Source: JABDIY01 sp963751955
Lineage (GTDB): Bacteria > Actinomycetota > Acidimicrobiia > Acidimicrobiales > SZUA-35
NCBI GenBank assembly: GCA_963751955.1
Contig: CAVVWM010000012.1
Coordinates: 10,531-74,530, forward strand
Length of the DNA stretch: 64,000 bases
Direction: 5' to 3'
Positions 34,231-42,598 of the stretch are shown here, piece by piece (within the stretch, counting starts at the first letter, position 1; each line of letters starts with the position of its first letter). The position numbers and the translations under genes are program-made. Under the pieces are notes generated by a model that saw nothing but the letters and a program-made list of their open reading frames with translations, was not told the origin of the DNA and made no database searches.

Positions 34231-34246
34231 TTAAACGTCCGTTGAA
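34231..34246. promoter_or_regulatory. Inverted repeat at the promoter start point, probable operator of the operon's TetR
   Basis: TTAAACG-TC-CGTTGAA is an inverted repeat with one mismatch per half and a two-base centre, placed just after the -10 box at 34220. It has the same ACG-nn-CGT core as the sites at 4905 and 5534, but different flanks. The TetR gene closing the operon (36932) is the likely binder. Confidence 0.5.
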
Positions 34247-34264
34247 TTTGAAGAGGTTGCCTCG

Positions 34265-35305
34265 ATGCGTGCGATGATCCTGAAGGAATTCCGGCAGATG
34301 CGGCGCGACCGGCGGACGTTGGCGCTGATGGTCGGCCTCCCGCTGATGATGCTCATCATCTTCGGCTACGCAGCAAGATTCGACATCAAGGAAATCGACA
34401 CTGCGGTGCTCGGCCCTGGAGCACCAGAGCTCGCCGCCCAGCTCCCAGAAGTCTTCGCCATCAACGAGATCGATCCGGCCGGGGACCGCACCGACGCCAC
34501 CGAGTTATTGCGTGATTCAGAGGTAGGCGTTGCGTTCGTGACTATGGGTGAAGGTGCCGTGATGATGGTCGACGGATCAGAACTCTTCGTGGCCCAGTCA
34601 GCCTTGCGGCGCGTACCTCCCGGAGTGTTCCCGGAAATCCTCTTCAACCCGAACCTCGATACCGCCAAGGTGATGGTCCCCGCCCTCATCGGCTTGGTTC
34701 TGCTGTTCGTTGGCACAGTGATTACGAGTCTTGGCGTCGTGCGTGAGCGGGAGCAGGGAACCCTGGAGCAGCTCGCTGTTATGCCTCTCAGTCCAATCGA
34801 CGTGACTGTCGGGAAGATCGCGCCGTACTTCTTGGTAGCAACGATTGACATGGTGGTCGTGACGCTTGCCGGGCTCTATCTGTTCGATGTTCCCTTCGAG
34901 GGCTCCTTCATCATGTTTGCGCTCTTCGGCCTCACGTTCACGTTCGTGGTGTTGGGTATAGGCGTAGCGATCTCCACCGTGTCGCAGTCACAAGGCGAGG
35001 CGATACAGCTGGCGATCATGTTGATGTTGCCCCAGATCATGCTCTCGGGAATGATCTTCCCTCTCGAATCGATGGCCGGTGGGGTCCGGTGGATCGGCTA
35101 TCTCCTACCGCTCACCTGGTTCGTGATCGGATCCCGTGGGCTTCTGCTCAAAGGAACCGAACCGGCGGCGCTGCTCGTGCCATTGGGGATTCTCATGTTG
35201 ATGGCGATAGTCGTTTTCAGCATTGCCGTGGTCCGCTTCCGACGTGATCTCGCACCCAAACAATCCGATGACCCCGAGTTTGCCGACGCAGGTTTGACGT
35301 CATGA
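34265..35305 (+). CDS. ABC-2 type transporter permease
   Basis: 346 residues. One N-terminal helix after MILKEFRQMRRDRRTLALMVGLPLMMLIIFGY, then an about 130-residue outer domain, then five helices, the layout of YbhR/YhhJ-type ABC-2 permeases. The segment VVREREQGTLEQLAVMPLSPIDVTVGKIAPYF is the conserved coupling region. First gene of a four-gene rightward operon with two ATPases and a TetR regulator, all joined by four-base overlaps. Probably exports a hydrophobic compound or drug. Confidence 0.92.
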   Translation: MRAMILKEFRQMRRDRRTLALMVGLPLMMLIIFGYAARFDIKEIDTAVLGPGAPELAAQLPEVFAINEIDPAGDRTDATELLRDSEVGVAFVTMGEGAVMMVDGSELFVAQSALRRVPPGVFPEILFNPNLDTAKVMVPALIGLVLLFVGTVITSLGVVREREQGTLEQLAVMPLSPIDVTVGKIAPYFLVATIDMVVVTLAGLYLFDVPFEGSFIMFALFGLTFTFVVLGIGVAISTVSQSQGEAIQLAIMLMLPQIMLSGMIFPLESMAGGVRWIGYLLPLTWFVIGSRGLLLKGTEPAALLVPLGILMLMAIVVFSIAVVRFRRDLAPKQSDDPEFADAGLTS

Positions 35306-36102
35306 CCTGGATCGCTCGAGATGTCACCGTCAACTTCGGATCTCACCGAGCGCTGGACCGGGTGGTCATGACCATCGAGCCCGGCGTTATCCACTCCGTG
35401 ATCGGTGGCGACGGAGCCGGAAAGACCACATTGCTGAAAGTGCTGGCAGGACTCGACGTTGGCGAGCGCGGCTCAGTTCGACTTCCGCCGCCAGCCAGAA
35501 TCGGTTTCGTTCCGTCCTCCGGAGGTGTCTTTGGCGACCTGAGTGTCTCGGAGAACGTCGAGTTCGTAGCAGATGTTCACGGCGTCAAAAACTGGCGAGA
35601 ACGAGCCGACATGTTGCTGGAGCGCGCCGCGATTGCTCAGTTCGGCGATCGAATATCCGCCCGGTTGTCCGGAGGCCAGCGCCGCAAGCTGGCCGGGGTC
35701 ATGGCGCTCCTGCACCAGCCCGATCTGCTCGTACTGGATGAGCTGACCACCGGCATCGACCCTGTCAGCCGAATGGAGCTCTGGCGACTCATCGCTGGAG
35801 CCGCTGCCGAGGGCGCCGCTGTCGTCGCATCCACGAGCTACCTGGATGAAGCGGAACGAGCCGAATCGGTGCTCCTACTCCACGAGGGTCGAGTTCTTGC
35901 CACCGGGTCGCCTGCGTCGATCGCCTCGTCAGTCCCGGGCTCGATCCTCGATTGTGCAACGCCCCTCAATCGGTCCCTTGCCTGGCGGCGGGGTAACCGA
36001 TGGCGGCAGTGGGACCCAGATGGGAATCGCACCTCCGGCGCTGTCACTTTGGAAGACGCTGCGATCGTGCTGGAGCTCACTGAGATGCGGACTACCCGAT
36101 GA
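35302..36102 (+). CDS. ABC transporter ATP-binding protein (first ATPase of the exporter)
   Basis: 266 residues. Walker A is GGDGAGKTTLL, the signature LSGGQRRKLAGVMAL, Walker B DLLVLDELTTGIDP (Leu replaces the common Pro after the Glu) and the switch region ASTSYLDEAERAE, with Ser-Tyr in place of the usual T-H or S-H. This lost switch histidine may make this the weaker of the two ATP sites. Overlaps the permease and the second ATPase by four bases each. Corresponds to one half of a YbhF-like double ATPase. Confidence 0.9.
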   Translation: MTWIARDVTVNFGSHRALDRVVMTIEPGVIHSVIGGDGAGKTTLLKVLAGLDVGERGSVRLPPPARIGFVPSSGGVFGDLSVSENVEFVADVHGVKNWRERADMLLERAAIAQFGDRISARLSGGQRRKLAGVMALLHQPDLLVLDELTTGIDPVSRMELWRLIAGAAAEGAAVVASTSYLDEAERAESVLLLHEGRVLATGSPASIASSVPGSILDCATPLNRSLAWRRGNRWRQWDPDGNRTSGAVTLEDAAIVLELTEMRTTR

Positions 36103-36935
36103 CTCCCCTCGACGCAACGAACGTGGTCCGAACATTCGGCGCCTTCACCGCCGTTGACGATGTGTCGATCTCGGTGGAGGCCGGTGAAGTTGTTGGTCTG
36201 TTGGGTGCAAACGGTGCCGGCAAAACAACGCTGATCAAGATGCTGCTAGGTCTGCTTCGCCCGACAGCCGGACGGATCAGACTGTTCGGACAGGTCCAGA
36301 CCAGAGAGCAGCGGCGGCGCATCGGATATGTACCCCAGAATCTGGGCCTCTACACCGACCTGACGGCAGCGGAGAATTTGGAGTTTCGGGCCGATGTCTT
36401 CGGTGTCGACCCGGCGGCGCTCGGCGATATCGACGATGGGCTGATCCGTTCAATGTCGCTGGGAATGCAACGCCGAGCAGCGTTTGCAGCCGCCACTCAG
36501 CACCGACCCGAGCTGCTCGTGCTCGACGAACCAACCTCGGGGGTTTCGCCGCTGGCCCGGAGCGACCTATGGGACCTGATCCGCTCGAGGGCCGAAGCCG
36601 GCGCTGCCGTGCTGGTGTCTACCCACTACATGGATGAAGCGGAGCAGGCGGACCGTCTCGTCGTGATGTCGAACGGTCACGTTGTGGCCGAAGGATCGGT
36701 TACAGCTGTGATCAACGGACGGCAAACGGTCGAAGTCGCAAGCGACGAATGGTCAAGTGCCCTGAACGCACTCGACCATGACGGTCGACGGCTGGCCTTG
36801 GCCGGGCGGAACGTGCGGGTTCTCTCCACCAGAATCGAGACTGTTGCAGACGAACTTCGGCGCGCCGGCATCAACGCCAGCGTCGAGCTGGTGCCAGCAA
36901 CGCTCGACGAAAGCTTGGTCGAGATGAATCCGTGA
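36099..36935 (+). CDS. ABC transporter ATP-binding protein (second ATPase of the exporter)
   Basis: 278 residues. Walker A is LLGANGAGKTTLIKMLLGL, Walker B LLVLDEPTSGVSP and the switch VSTHYMDEAEQA (His present). The signature motif is degenerate: RSMSLGMQRRAAF replaces LSGGQ. With the first ATPase it could form a heterodimer in which intact and degenerate elements complement each other. A C-terminal about 75-residue extension contains a DrrA-like domain. Overlaps its neighbours by four bases. Confidence 0.9.
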   Translation: MTPLDATNVVRTFGAFTAVDDVSISVEAGEVVGLLGANGAGKTTLIKMLLGLLRPTAGRIRLFGQVQTREQRRRIGYVPQNLGLYTDLTAAENLEFRADVFGVDPAALGDIDDGLIRSMSLGMQRRAAFAAATQHRPELLVLDEPTSGVSPLARSDLWDLIRSRAEAGAAVLVSTHYMDEAEQADRLVVMSNGHVVAEGSVTAVINGRQTVEVASDEWSSALNALDHDGRRLALAGRNVRVLSTRIETVADELRRAGINASVELVPATLDESLVEMNP

Positions 36936-37527
36936 ACACCGAGACCACTCCCCCGCGGCCGATCGGCAGGCGCCCGGGCGATCCTGACGAGACAAAACTG
37001 GCCATCCTCACCGCTGCAGAAAACACTTCGGTGCGGTCGGCTTCGACCGGGCGACGATTCGAAAGATCGCCGAAACCGCCGACGTCGACCCTGCGCTGAT
37101 CATTCACCACTTCGGCAACAAACAACAGCTGTTCGTCCATGCTCACGAGTTGCCCATAGACCCCGCAGCCTTCGTTGCCTCGATTGCTGCTGTTCCTTTG
37201 TCCAAACGAGGCGAGGCCTTCGCAAGGATCTACCTGGACATGTTCAGCCAGCCCGGTTCGCCGGCGCTTTCCATGCTCGGTGCTGCGGCCACCAACGACG
37301 ACGCAGCCCGAATGATGCGGGAGTTCATCAACTCCACGCTGATCTCACATGCAGAAGATCTCGTTTCGGGGTCTGATCCCGAACTTCGAATAGCGCTGAT
37401 TGGGAGCCACATGGTCGGAGTCCTGTTCACGAGAGAACTGCTTCGCGTCGAGCAGCTGACTTCGTTGGACACCGACTCGTTGGCCTCGCTCATCGCACCG
37501 GCTATTCAGAAGTACTTCAGCGGCTAG
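36932..37527 (+). pseudogene. TetR family regulator of the ABC operon, -1 frameshift
   Basis: GTG 36932 overlaps the stop of the second ATPase (GTGA). The first frame reads ETKLAILTAAE, then one missing A in the A-run at 37020-37023 shifts the frame; the rest, KHFGAVGFDRATIRKIAETADVDPALIIHHFGNKQQLF, is a typical TetR helix-turn-helix, followed by the ligand domain to 37527. Corrected length is about 198 residues. As read, the DNA-binding domain would be lost. Probably the repressor acting at the palindrome at 34231. Confidence 0.8.
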
Positions 37528-37712
37528 CCCGCACGGCGGCGGTGTTTTGCCTACCCAGGGGCAGCCCACGCCAAGCCTGGTCTTCAGTATCATTGGTCAT
37601 ACCCCGAAGCGAAGCCCAGACATCCACCTCGTAAGAGATGCTCCCGTGGTTATCGCAACCGGATCCAATTCAACCCAGAACTCGGCAGCTGTGCTGCTGA
37701 ATCATCCAAGGA

Positions 37713-38210
37713 ATGTCAATGTTCACCAAGCGCCGCATCGCCGGCCTGTCACTCGTTCTCACCGCAGCTGTCCTCGCAGCAGCCTGTTCATCAACCGAGG
37801 ATTCCGAGGCCGAAGCCACCACGACGACTGCGGCCCCAACGACTACGGCCCCAACGACTGCGGCCCCAACACAACCGATCGAGGCCGGCATCACCGATCC
37901 CTCAGAGCTACTGCTCACGCTGGCCCAGACGTGGGACGACGCCGACTGGGAAAAGATGGGCTCATTCGCCAACTCCAACGTTGTAGAGGTTGCCAAGGAA
38001 TGGCGGGACGCCAACGGGTTCGTGAACATCACGCCCGAAAATATCGATGTGATCCTGGAGACCTGTTTCGTACCGGGAGCCGGCGTAACCATGTGTGAGT
38101 TCGTGTACGCACCCCCTGAAGGTTTTGGCCTCATATTCAACTCAACATACGAGAGCACCGACGCTGGACTCAGAATCACAGACCTCCAGTTCGGCGGCGA
38201 CACCGGCTGA
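37713..38210 (+). CDS. Putative secreted lipoprotein, unknown function
   Basis: 165 residues; an ATG two codons later is also possible. Signal peptide FTKRRIAGLSLVLTAAVLAAACSS with lipobox LAAAC, then a Thr/Ala/Pro linker built from a repeated TTTAAPTTTAP unit (the DNA shows a tandem ACGACTGCGGCCCCA-like repeat). The mature domain of about 115 residues (LLLTLAQTWDDADWEKMGSFANSNVVEVAKEW) resembles NTF2-like or SnoaL-type folds loosely; two Cys may form a disulfide. No operon partner on its strand. Confidence 0.75.
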   Translation: MSMFTKRRIAGLSLVLTAAVLAAACSSTEDSEAEATTTTAAPTTTAPTTAAPTQPIEAGITDPSELLLTLAQTWDDADWEKMGSFANSNVVEVAKEWRDANGFVNITPENIDVILETCFVPGAGVTMCEFVYAPPEGFGLIFNSTYESTDAGLRITDLQFGGDTG

Positions 38211-38220
38211 GGGCCCAACA

Positions 38221-39090
38221 TCAACGGTTGTGCTGGAGGACCTGGGACAGGTAGTCGGCCGTTTCGTTGTACGCCCGATCGATTCCGGCTCTGATAGAGG
38301 CGCCGTGGTTGTAGCGAAGCTTCGATGGGTCGTTGAATTTCGCCCGGGGGTCGAGCCCTGTTGGAAGGATATGGATATCTACACCCTCGGGAAGGTTGTC
38401 CATGTCGGAGTGAAACCGGTGTCGACGAGAAATCTCGAATGCGACGAAGGCAACATCCCATGCGTTTCGGGGCACTCGTAGGGGTGCGTCGATGTTGCCG
38501 ACATGCAACACATAGATCGTTGATGCGCCCAATTCAAGCGCCCGCGAGATGGGAATCGAATTGACCACACCGCCGTCGATGTAGTGCTTGCCGTTGACCT
38601 CGACCGGTGGCAGCAAACCGGGAACCGCACAGGAACTCAGGACCGCTTCAATCAGGGGACCCGATTCGAACCAACACTCGGCCGACAGCTCAACACAGGC
38701 TGCGGAACACTGGAATGGAACTGTCAGGTCCTCGAAGTTCTCAACCGGCAACCAGTCCAACAGAAGTTTGCGCATTGCGTCGTTGGTGTGGAGGTGGGTG
38801 CGGTGACGTGCGATGTTGGCGATCCGGCTGAACAGCCCCTCGCGAAGAACGCCTCGGGCGGTCAGTTCTTCCCACATACCTTCGAGGCGCTCGGCCATTT
38901 CTTCCAAAGGGCCAGATGAAATGACAGCACCGTTGATGGCACCGATGGACGTACCGACAACCACGTCAGGGCGGATGCCCGCTTCGGCGAGCGCCTTGAT
39001 CATCCCGACCTCGGCTGCGCCTCGGAGGCCGCCGCCGCCCAGGACGAAGGCGGTCTTCTCGCCGCCGCGGGTTTCGGTGTGATCCACCAT
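38221..39090 (-). CDS. Patatin-like phospholipase family protein
   Basis: 289 residues. The oxyanion-hole glycines (AFVLGGGGLRGAAEVGMIKAL), the nucleophile Ser in GTSIGAINGA and the catalytic Asp in YIDGGVVNSIPI make the Ser-Asp dyad of bacterial patatins (RssA/YlbK-like). No signal peptide. Predicted lipid acyl hydrolase of the cytoplasm or inner membrane face. Diverges from the acyltransferase gene, which may indicate a shared part in lipid turnover. Confidence 0.92.
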   Translation of the reverse strand: MVDHTETRGGEKTAFVLGGGGLRGAAEVGMIKALAEAGIRPDVVVGTSIGAINGAVISSGPLEEMAERLEGMWEELTARGVLREGLFSRIANIARHRTHLHTNDAMRKLLLDWLPVENFEDLTVPFQCSAACVELSAECWFESGPLIEAVLSSCAVPGLLPPVEVNGKHYIDGGVVNSIPISRALELGASTIYVLHVGNIDAPLRVPRNAWDVAFVAFEISRRHRFHSDMDNLPEGVDIHILPTGLDPRAKFNDPSKLRYNHGASIRAGIDRAYNETADYLSQVLQHNR

Positions 39091-39181
39091 GATGCGAGGC
39101 TACCCACGCGCCGGGCGAAGCGGGGTGAAATACAGTTGCTCACGTGCCGATCGGGTCGATCGACCAAGAGAGGGGGATCCG

Positions 39182-40195
39182 GTGACCAAGCCTTCAACTA
39201 TCTGGGTTCCCCCGCGCTGGATTCGGGTGATGGTAATCACCCCGATCGTTTTCATCGCCACAGCGCTGGTGACAGTCGCTTCACCACTTCTTCATGTGGT
39301 CTTGGCCTTCATCGACATCGTGGATCGGAAGGACTGGCGGTTCACCCGGATGGGCGGCCTTGGCATCGCCCTTTGCGTCACCGAGTTCTTCGGCCTCGTT
39401 GCCTGTTTTGTTCTGTGGGTCGGGTCGGGATTCGGGTGGCGTATCGGTTCGCCACGGTTTCAACGAGCTCACAACAGGGTTTTCGGGTGGTGGTTGGAAC
39501 TGGTGACGAGGGCGCTTCGGTTCTACCTGGGCTTCGAGTTCTTGGTTCCCATGACCGAACGAATCGACGGTCCGATTCTCACCTTTGCCCGTCATGCGGG
39601 CCCTGGCGATGCATTCCTTCTGGCTCGCACAGTGATCAGGGATTACAAACGCCAATTACGGATGCTTGGCACACACAGGCTGTTGTGGGATCCCTTCATG
39701 AACCACATGATGCTACGGCTGCCAAACGTGTTCCTGGAACAGAAACCCAGGCGCGGCCGAGACCAGTCGGCCGAGATCACCAAAATGTGCGCAACCATGG
39801 GCGATGACAGTGTGGTGATCATCTTCCCCGAGGGTGGCAACTGGACGCCCAGCCGCTGGAAGCAGTCGATCGAAACACTCGAAACACTTGGCGAGCGAGA
39901 GCGAGCCACACGGGCGGCGAGGATGACCCATGTGCTCCCGCCGCGATCGGCCGCGGTCGCCGCTGCATTGGACGCACGCGACGATATGACGGTCGTGTTC
40001 GTTGCTCATGAGGGCCTCGACGACCTGTATTCGCTCAGCCAAATCTGGCGCAACATCCCACTCCGGCGCACGGTTCGTGCCAGCTATTGGTCAATCGCCG
40101 AACACGAGATCCCAACCGATCGAGCGGAGCTGACATCATGGCTCTACAACCAATGGGCCCTGGTTGACGAATGGATAGAAGCCAGTCGACCCTGA
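39182..40195 (+). CDS. PlsC-like 1-acyl-glycerol-3-phosphate acyltransferase family membrane protein
   Basis: 337 residues from GTG 39182, preceded by a GAGGGGG ribosome site; the frame extends to 39089 without homology. Two hydrophobic segments precede the acyltransferase domain (VMVITPIVFIATALVTVASPLL; GIALCVTEFFGLVACFVLWVGS). The HX4D motif is RHAGPGDAF and the phosphate-binding motif is IIFPEGGNWTPSRW, as in LCLAT1/YihG-like acyltransferases. Probably acylates a glycerophospholipid or related lipid. Confidence 0.88.
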   Translation: MTKPSTIWVPPRWIRVMVITPIVFIATALVTVASPLLHVVLAFIDIVDRKDWRFTRMGGLGIALCVTEFFGLVACFVLWVGSGFGWRIGSPRFQRAHNRVFGWWLELVTRALRFYLGFEFLVPMTERIDGPILTFARHAGPGDAFLLARTVIRDYKRQLRMLGTHRLLWDPFMNHMMLRLPNVFLEQKPRRGRDQSAEITKMCATMGDDSVVIIFPEGGNWTPSRWKQSIETLETLGERERATRAARMTHVLPPRSAAVAAALDARDDMTVVFVAHEGLDDLYSLSQIWRNIPLRRTVRASYWSIAEHEIPTDRAELTSWLYNQWALVDEWIEASRP

Positions 40196-40224
40196 CGAAG
40201 TGGATCGAAGTCGGTTGATCGAAC

Positions 40225-41076
40225 TCACGGTGTTACCCGATTGCTCCGACCCAACTCCTCGCCGTCGGCATTTCTCGCCACAACCCAGTACGTCACGCTG
40301 CCTGGATCAGCGGCAGCGACGGTCACCGAATTCGCCGATGGGTCTCTGAGCACGACGATCGTCCGCTGACTGTCACCGCGTGCAGCGATTACTTCCCAGC
40401 CAGCAATCTGTTCGTCTTTCGAAAACGTCCAACTGAGCTCCACTCCTGAACGGGTGGGAACGCCGCTGCGAAGTGTGATCGCTACGGCGCGATCGACGAT
40501 CGAGGTAGGGGGCCGGGTTGGCGTGGTCGAACCAATCGTGGACGCCATGCTTGTGGGCGGAGAACTAGTGGTCGGCCTTGTGGATGGAGGAGTCGTGCTG
40601 CTTGGTATCGATGGGGTTGCTGTGGTTGTGGTCCTCTCCACCGAATCGAGTATCTCGAGTCGACCGTTGGCAACCACGGCGATCTGCCCATCGGTCAACA
40701 CGATTCCCTCAACCACCGCCCGGCCATCCTCGCCCACCCGAATCTGTGCCCCTTCTGACAGAACTAGGCCCTCGGCGCCCTCGATCACCGCGCCGGAGGG
40801 AAGCACCACGTCGGTGCCTTGGGCGGCGGACATAACGATCACCAGGGGATCGGAGCTGTTCTCCCTCAAGACACCCAGTCCGGCAATTACAACCAGCACA
40901 GCGGCCAAGACTCCGGTGAGAGGTCGCCAGGGAATCCGTCGCAGGTGTTCTCGTTGAAGCTCGGCACCGGTGACCCGAAGATGCGATTCGAGGCGATCGG
41001 CGAATCCTTCGTTGACCTCCGGGGCCGGTGACGAAGCGAACGACTCGAGACGTCGCAGGAGTTCCTCTTCATTCAT
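40225..41076 (-). CDS. Anti-sigma-factor-like membrane protein with a fibronectin-III-like C-terminus
   Basis: 283 residues from ATG 41076, which overlaps the sigma factor stop (ATGAATGA). A short cytoplasmic part (EEELLRRLESFASS) precedes one membrane helix (WRPLTGVLAAVLVVIAGLGVL); then a FecR-like strand-rich segment (GTDVVLPSGAVIEGAEGLVL), a Ser/Thr/Pro-rich linker of about 55 residues, and a C-terminal FN3-like domain (GVELSWTFSKDEQIAGWEVI). No ZAS zinc motif. Position after an ECF gene implies that it holds the sigma factor at the membrane. Confidence 0.65.
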   Translation of the reverse strand: MNEEELLRRLESFASSPAPEVNEGFADRLESHLRVTGAELQREHLRRIPWRPLTGVLAAVLVVIAGLGVLRENSSDPLVIVMSAAQGTDVVLPSGAVIEGAEGLVLSEGAQIRVGEDGRAVVEGIVLTDGQIAVVANGRLEILDSVERTTTTATPSIPSSTTPPSTRPTTSSPPTSMASTIGSTTPTRPPTSIVDRAVAITLRSGVPTRSGVELSWTFSKDEQIAGWEVIAARGDSQRTIVVLRDPSANSVTVAAADPGSVTYWVVARNADGEELGRSNRVTP

Positions 41077-41698
41077 GTGAATCTCCGTTGTGCTCAAGCG
41101 CAGCCATCTTCTTTCTGAGCGCCTTCAGCGCCCTGGACAACACCACCGTGTACGCGGGTTTGGCGAGTCCCATGGCGGCTGCTGCATCGCTGGGATCGAG
41201 TTCAGCAACAAAGCGGAGCGCTATCGCTGTCTGGTAGCGGCCGCTGAGTTGGTTGAGAGCGGTGCGAAGCTGCTCGTCGCCAGTGTCGAGAATTCGGTCG
41301 TGATCGTCAATGGCGACCGGGTTGTGCAGTCGAGCCATCGCCACCTGACCACGGGATCCGCTCGGCCGACCTTCCCGTCGATAGTGGGCAATCACTTCGT
41401 TCGAAGCGATGCGGAAGAGCCACGGACCGATCCCACCGGACCGCCATTCAAACCGTTGAAGGTTGCGAAGGGCGGACTCGAACGTAGCCGAACAGATGTC
41501 CTCCGCTATTTGATGGCTCGAGGTCCGTCGCCACGCGTAACTGTGGATTCGAGGCAGGTAGTGACGGTAGATCAGGGCGAAGGCATTGAGGTCCACCCTC
41601 GACCGCTCCACCAGAGCACGCTCATCTGGCAGAGGATCGAGCGAAGCGCTGGTCACAGTGTGGAGTTTGGCGCTGCGGGGGGCGACGAGGGTGGACAT
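41069..41698 (-). CDS. ECF RNA polymerase sigma factor
   Basis: 209 residues from ATG 41698, chosen because homology starts there and the upstream frame overlaps the previous gene. Region 2: LIYRHYLPRIHSYAWRRTSSHQIAEDICSATFESAL then GIGPWLFRIASNEVIAHYRRE. Region 4: LNQLSGRYQTAIALRFVAELDPSDAAAAMGLAKPAYTVVLSRALKAL. The stop overlaps the start of the anti-sigma-like gene, and the secreted-protein gene ends four bases before its start, so the three form one leftward operon. Confidence 0.9.
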   Translation of the reverse strand: MSTLVAPRSAKLHTVTSASLDPLPDERALVERSRVDLNAFALIYRHYLPRIHSYAWRRTSSHQIAEDICSATFESALRNLQRFEWRSGGIGPWLFRIASNEVIAHYRREGRPSGSRGQVAMARLHNPVAIDDHDRILDTGDEQLRTALNQLSGRYQTAIALRFVAELDPSDAAAAMGLAKPAYTVVLSRALKALRKKMAALEHNGDSHE

Positions 41699-41702
41699 CT
41701 CA

Positions 41703-42488
41703 TCAGAAGAAGCGGATGTTTCCACTCCTTGGCTCTCGGTCGATTGAAGGCCGGACGTCGATCGTCGGGGTGTTCCTGATACGGACGGTGAACGGACGGG
41801 ACTGACCAACAATTGTGCCGCTCTTGTCAACGGAAAGAACCGCATAACGTGCAACTTGGGCGTTCATCGGCACGCGGCTGGTGTGGGCAGTGGTAGTGAG
41901 GTCACCTCGCCAGATCCCTTCACGCTGTCCACGGTCTACAACCCTCCATAGTTGATAGCCGACTGCATCCGGATGGGTCGCTGGACGCCAGGCGCACTTC
42001 ACCGCTGCCGAAGGCTCCAGCTGGGCACACTCGATCTGGAGGACCTCCTTCTTGTGCTGAGGAGACCGTACGCCTGCGCTCACCGGACCGCCGGATCCGA
42101 TAGTGCGGCCGGCTTCGTTGTGAACCTGAACGAGGTAGGTGTACTTGACGTCGAGTCGAATCTCGGTGTCGATTGCCCTTGTTTGGCTGAGGTCACGGGT
42201 GGCGAACACGACGGTTCGAACGTCTCCATTGGTGCGAACCAGTGAATAGCCGGCCGCATCGCGTCGTTCAGTGCGTGTCCAGTTGCACGCCACTGCTGAT
42301 CGACCATTGTCGGTGGAACGGCCGGCGCAGCGGAGGCGAAGTTCTTCCTTCGCCGGTTGTGGATGGGCCGACACACGGTCGACACTTCGAGATTCGTCGC
42401 GTTGTGTTTGGGCACCCGACAGGCCCGGCGTGGCAAGCACCGAGACGGCGGCTACGCCGATAGCGGCAATTCGTAGGGATAGTTTCAT
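41703..42488 (-). CDS. Secreted protein with two fibronectin-III-like domains
   Basis: 261 residues from the ATG at 42488 (longer frames start earlier). Signal peptide KLSLRIAAIGVAAVSVLATPGLSGAQ with a cleavage site after G-A-Q or nearby. The mature part has two similar units: LRLRCAGRSTD...VACNWTRTERRDAAGYSLVR and LQIECAQLEP...VKCAWRPATHPDAVGYQLWR, each with a Cys pair and an FN3-like strand pattern. Encoded before an ECF sigma/anti-sigma pair whose anti-sigma has a similar outer domain; the system may sense or present surface contacts. Confidence 0.7.
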   Translation of the reverse strand: MKLSLRIAAIGVAAVSVLATPGLSGAQTQRDESRSVDRVSAHPQPAKEELRLRCAGRSTDNGRSAVACNWTRTERRDAAGYSLVRTNGDVRTVVFATRDLSQTRAIDTEIRLDVKYTYLVQVHNEAGRTIGSGGPVSAGVRSPQHKKEVLQIECAQLEPSAAVKCAWRPATHPDAVGYQLWRVVDRGQREGIWRGDLTTTAHTSRVPMNAQVARYAVLSVDKSGTIVGQSRPFTVRIRNTPTIDVRPSIDREPRSGNIRFF

Positions 42489-42598
42489 TGTGTTGGATCT
42501 TTCTGAGCGGTGCATCGCCACTCCCGTTTCCAACACTCACAACGCGGACCGCCATCAAGGATTTCACTTGTGCTCAGATTTGTTGTGAGACGTGCTTG

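Noticed and set aside
37840..37875. Tandem repeat in the lipoprotein gene as a minisatellite
   Set aside because: It encodes the Thr/Ala/Pro linker that follows the lipobox, as commonly seen in such lipoproteins; no separate function is needed.
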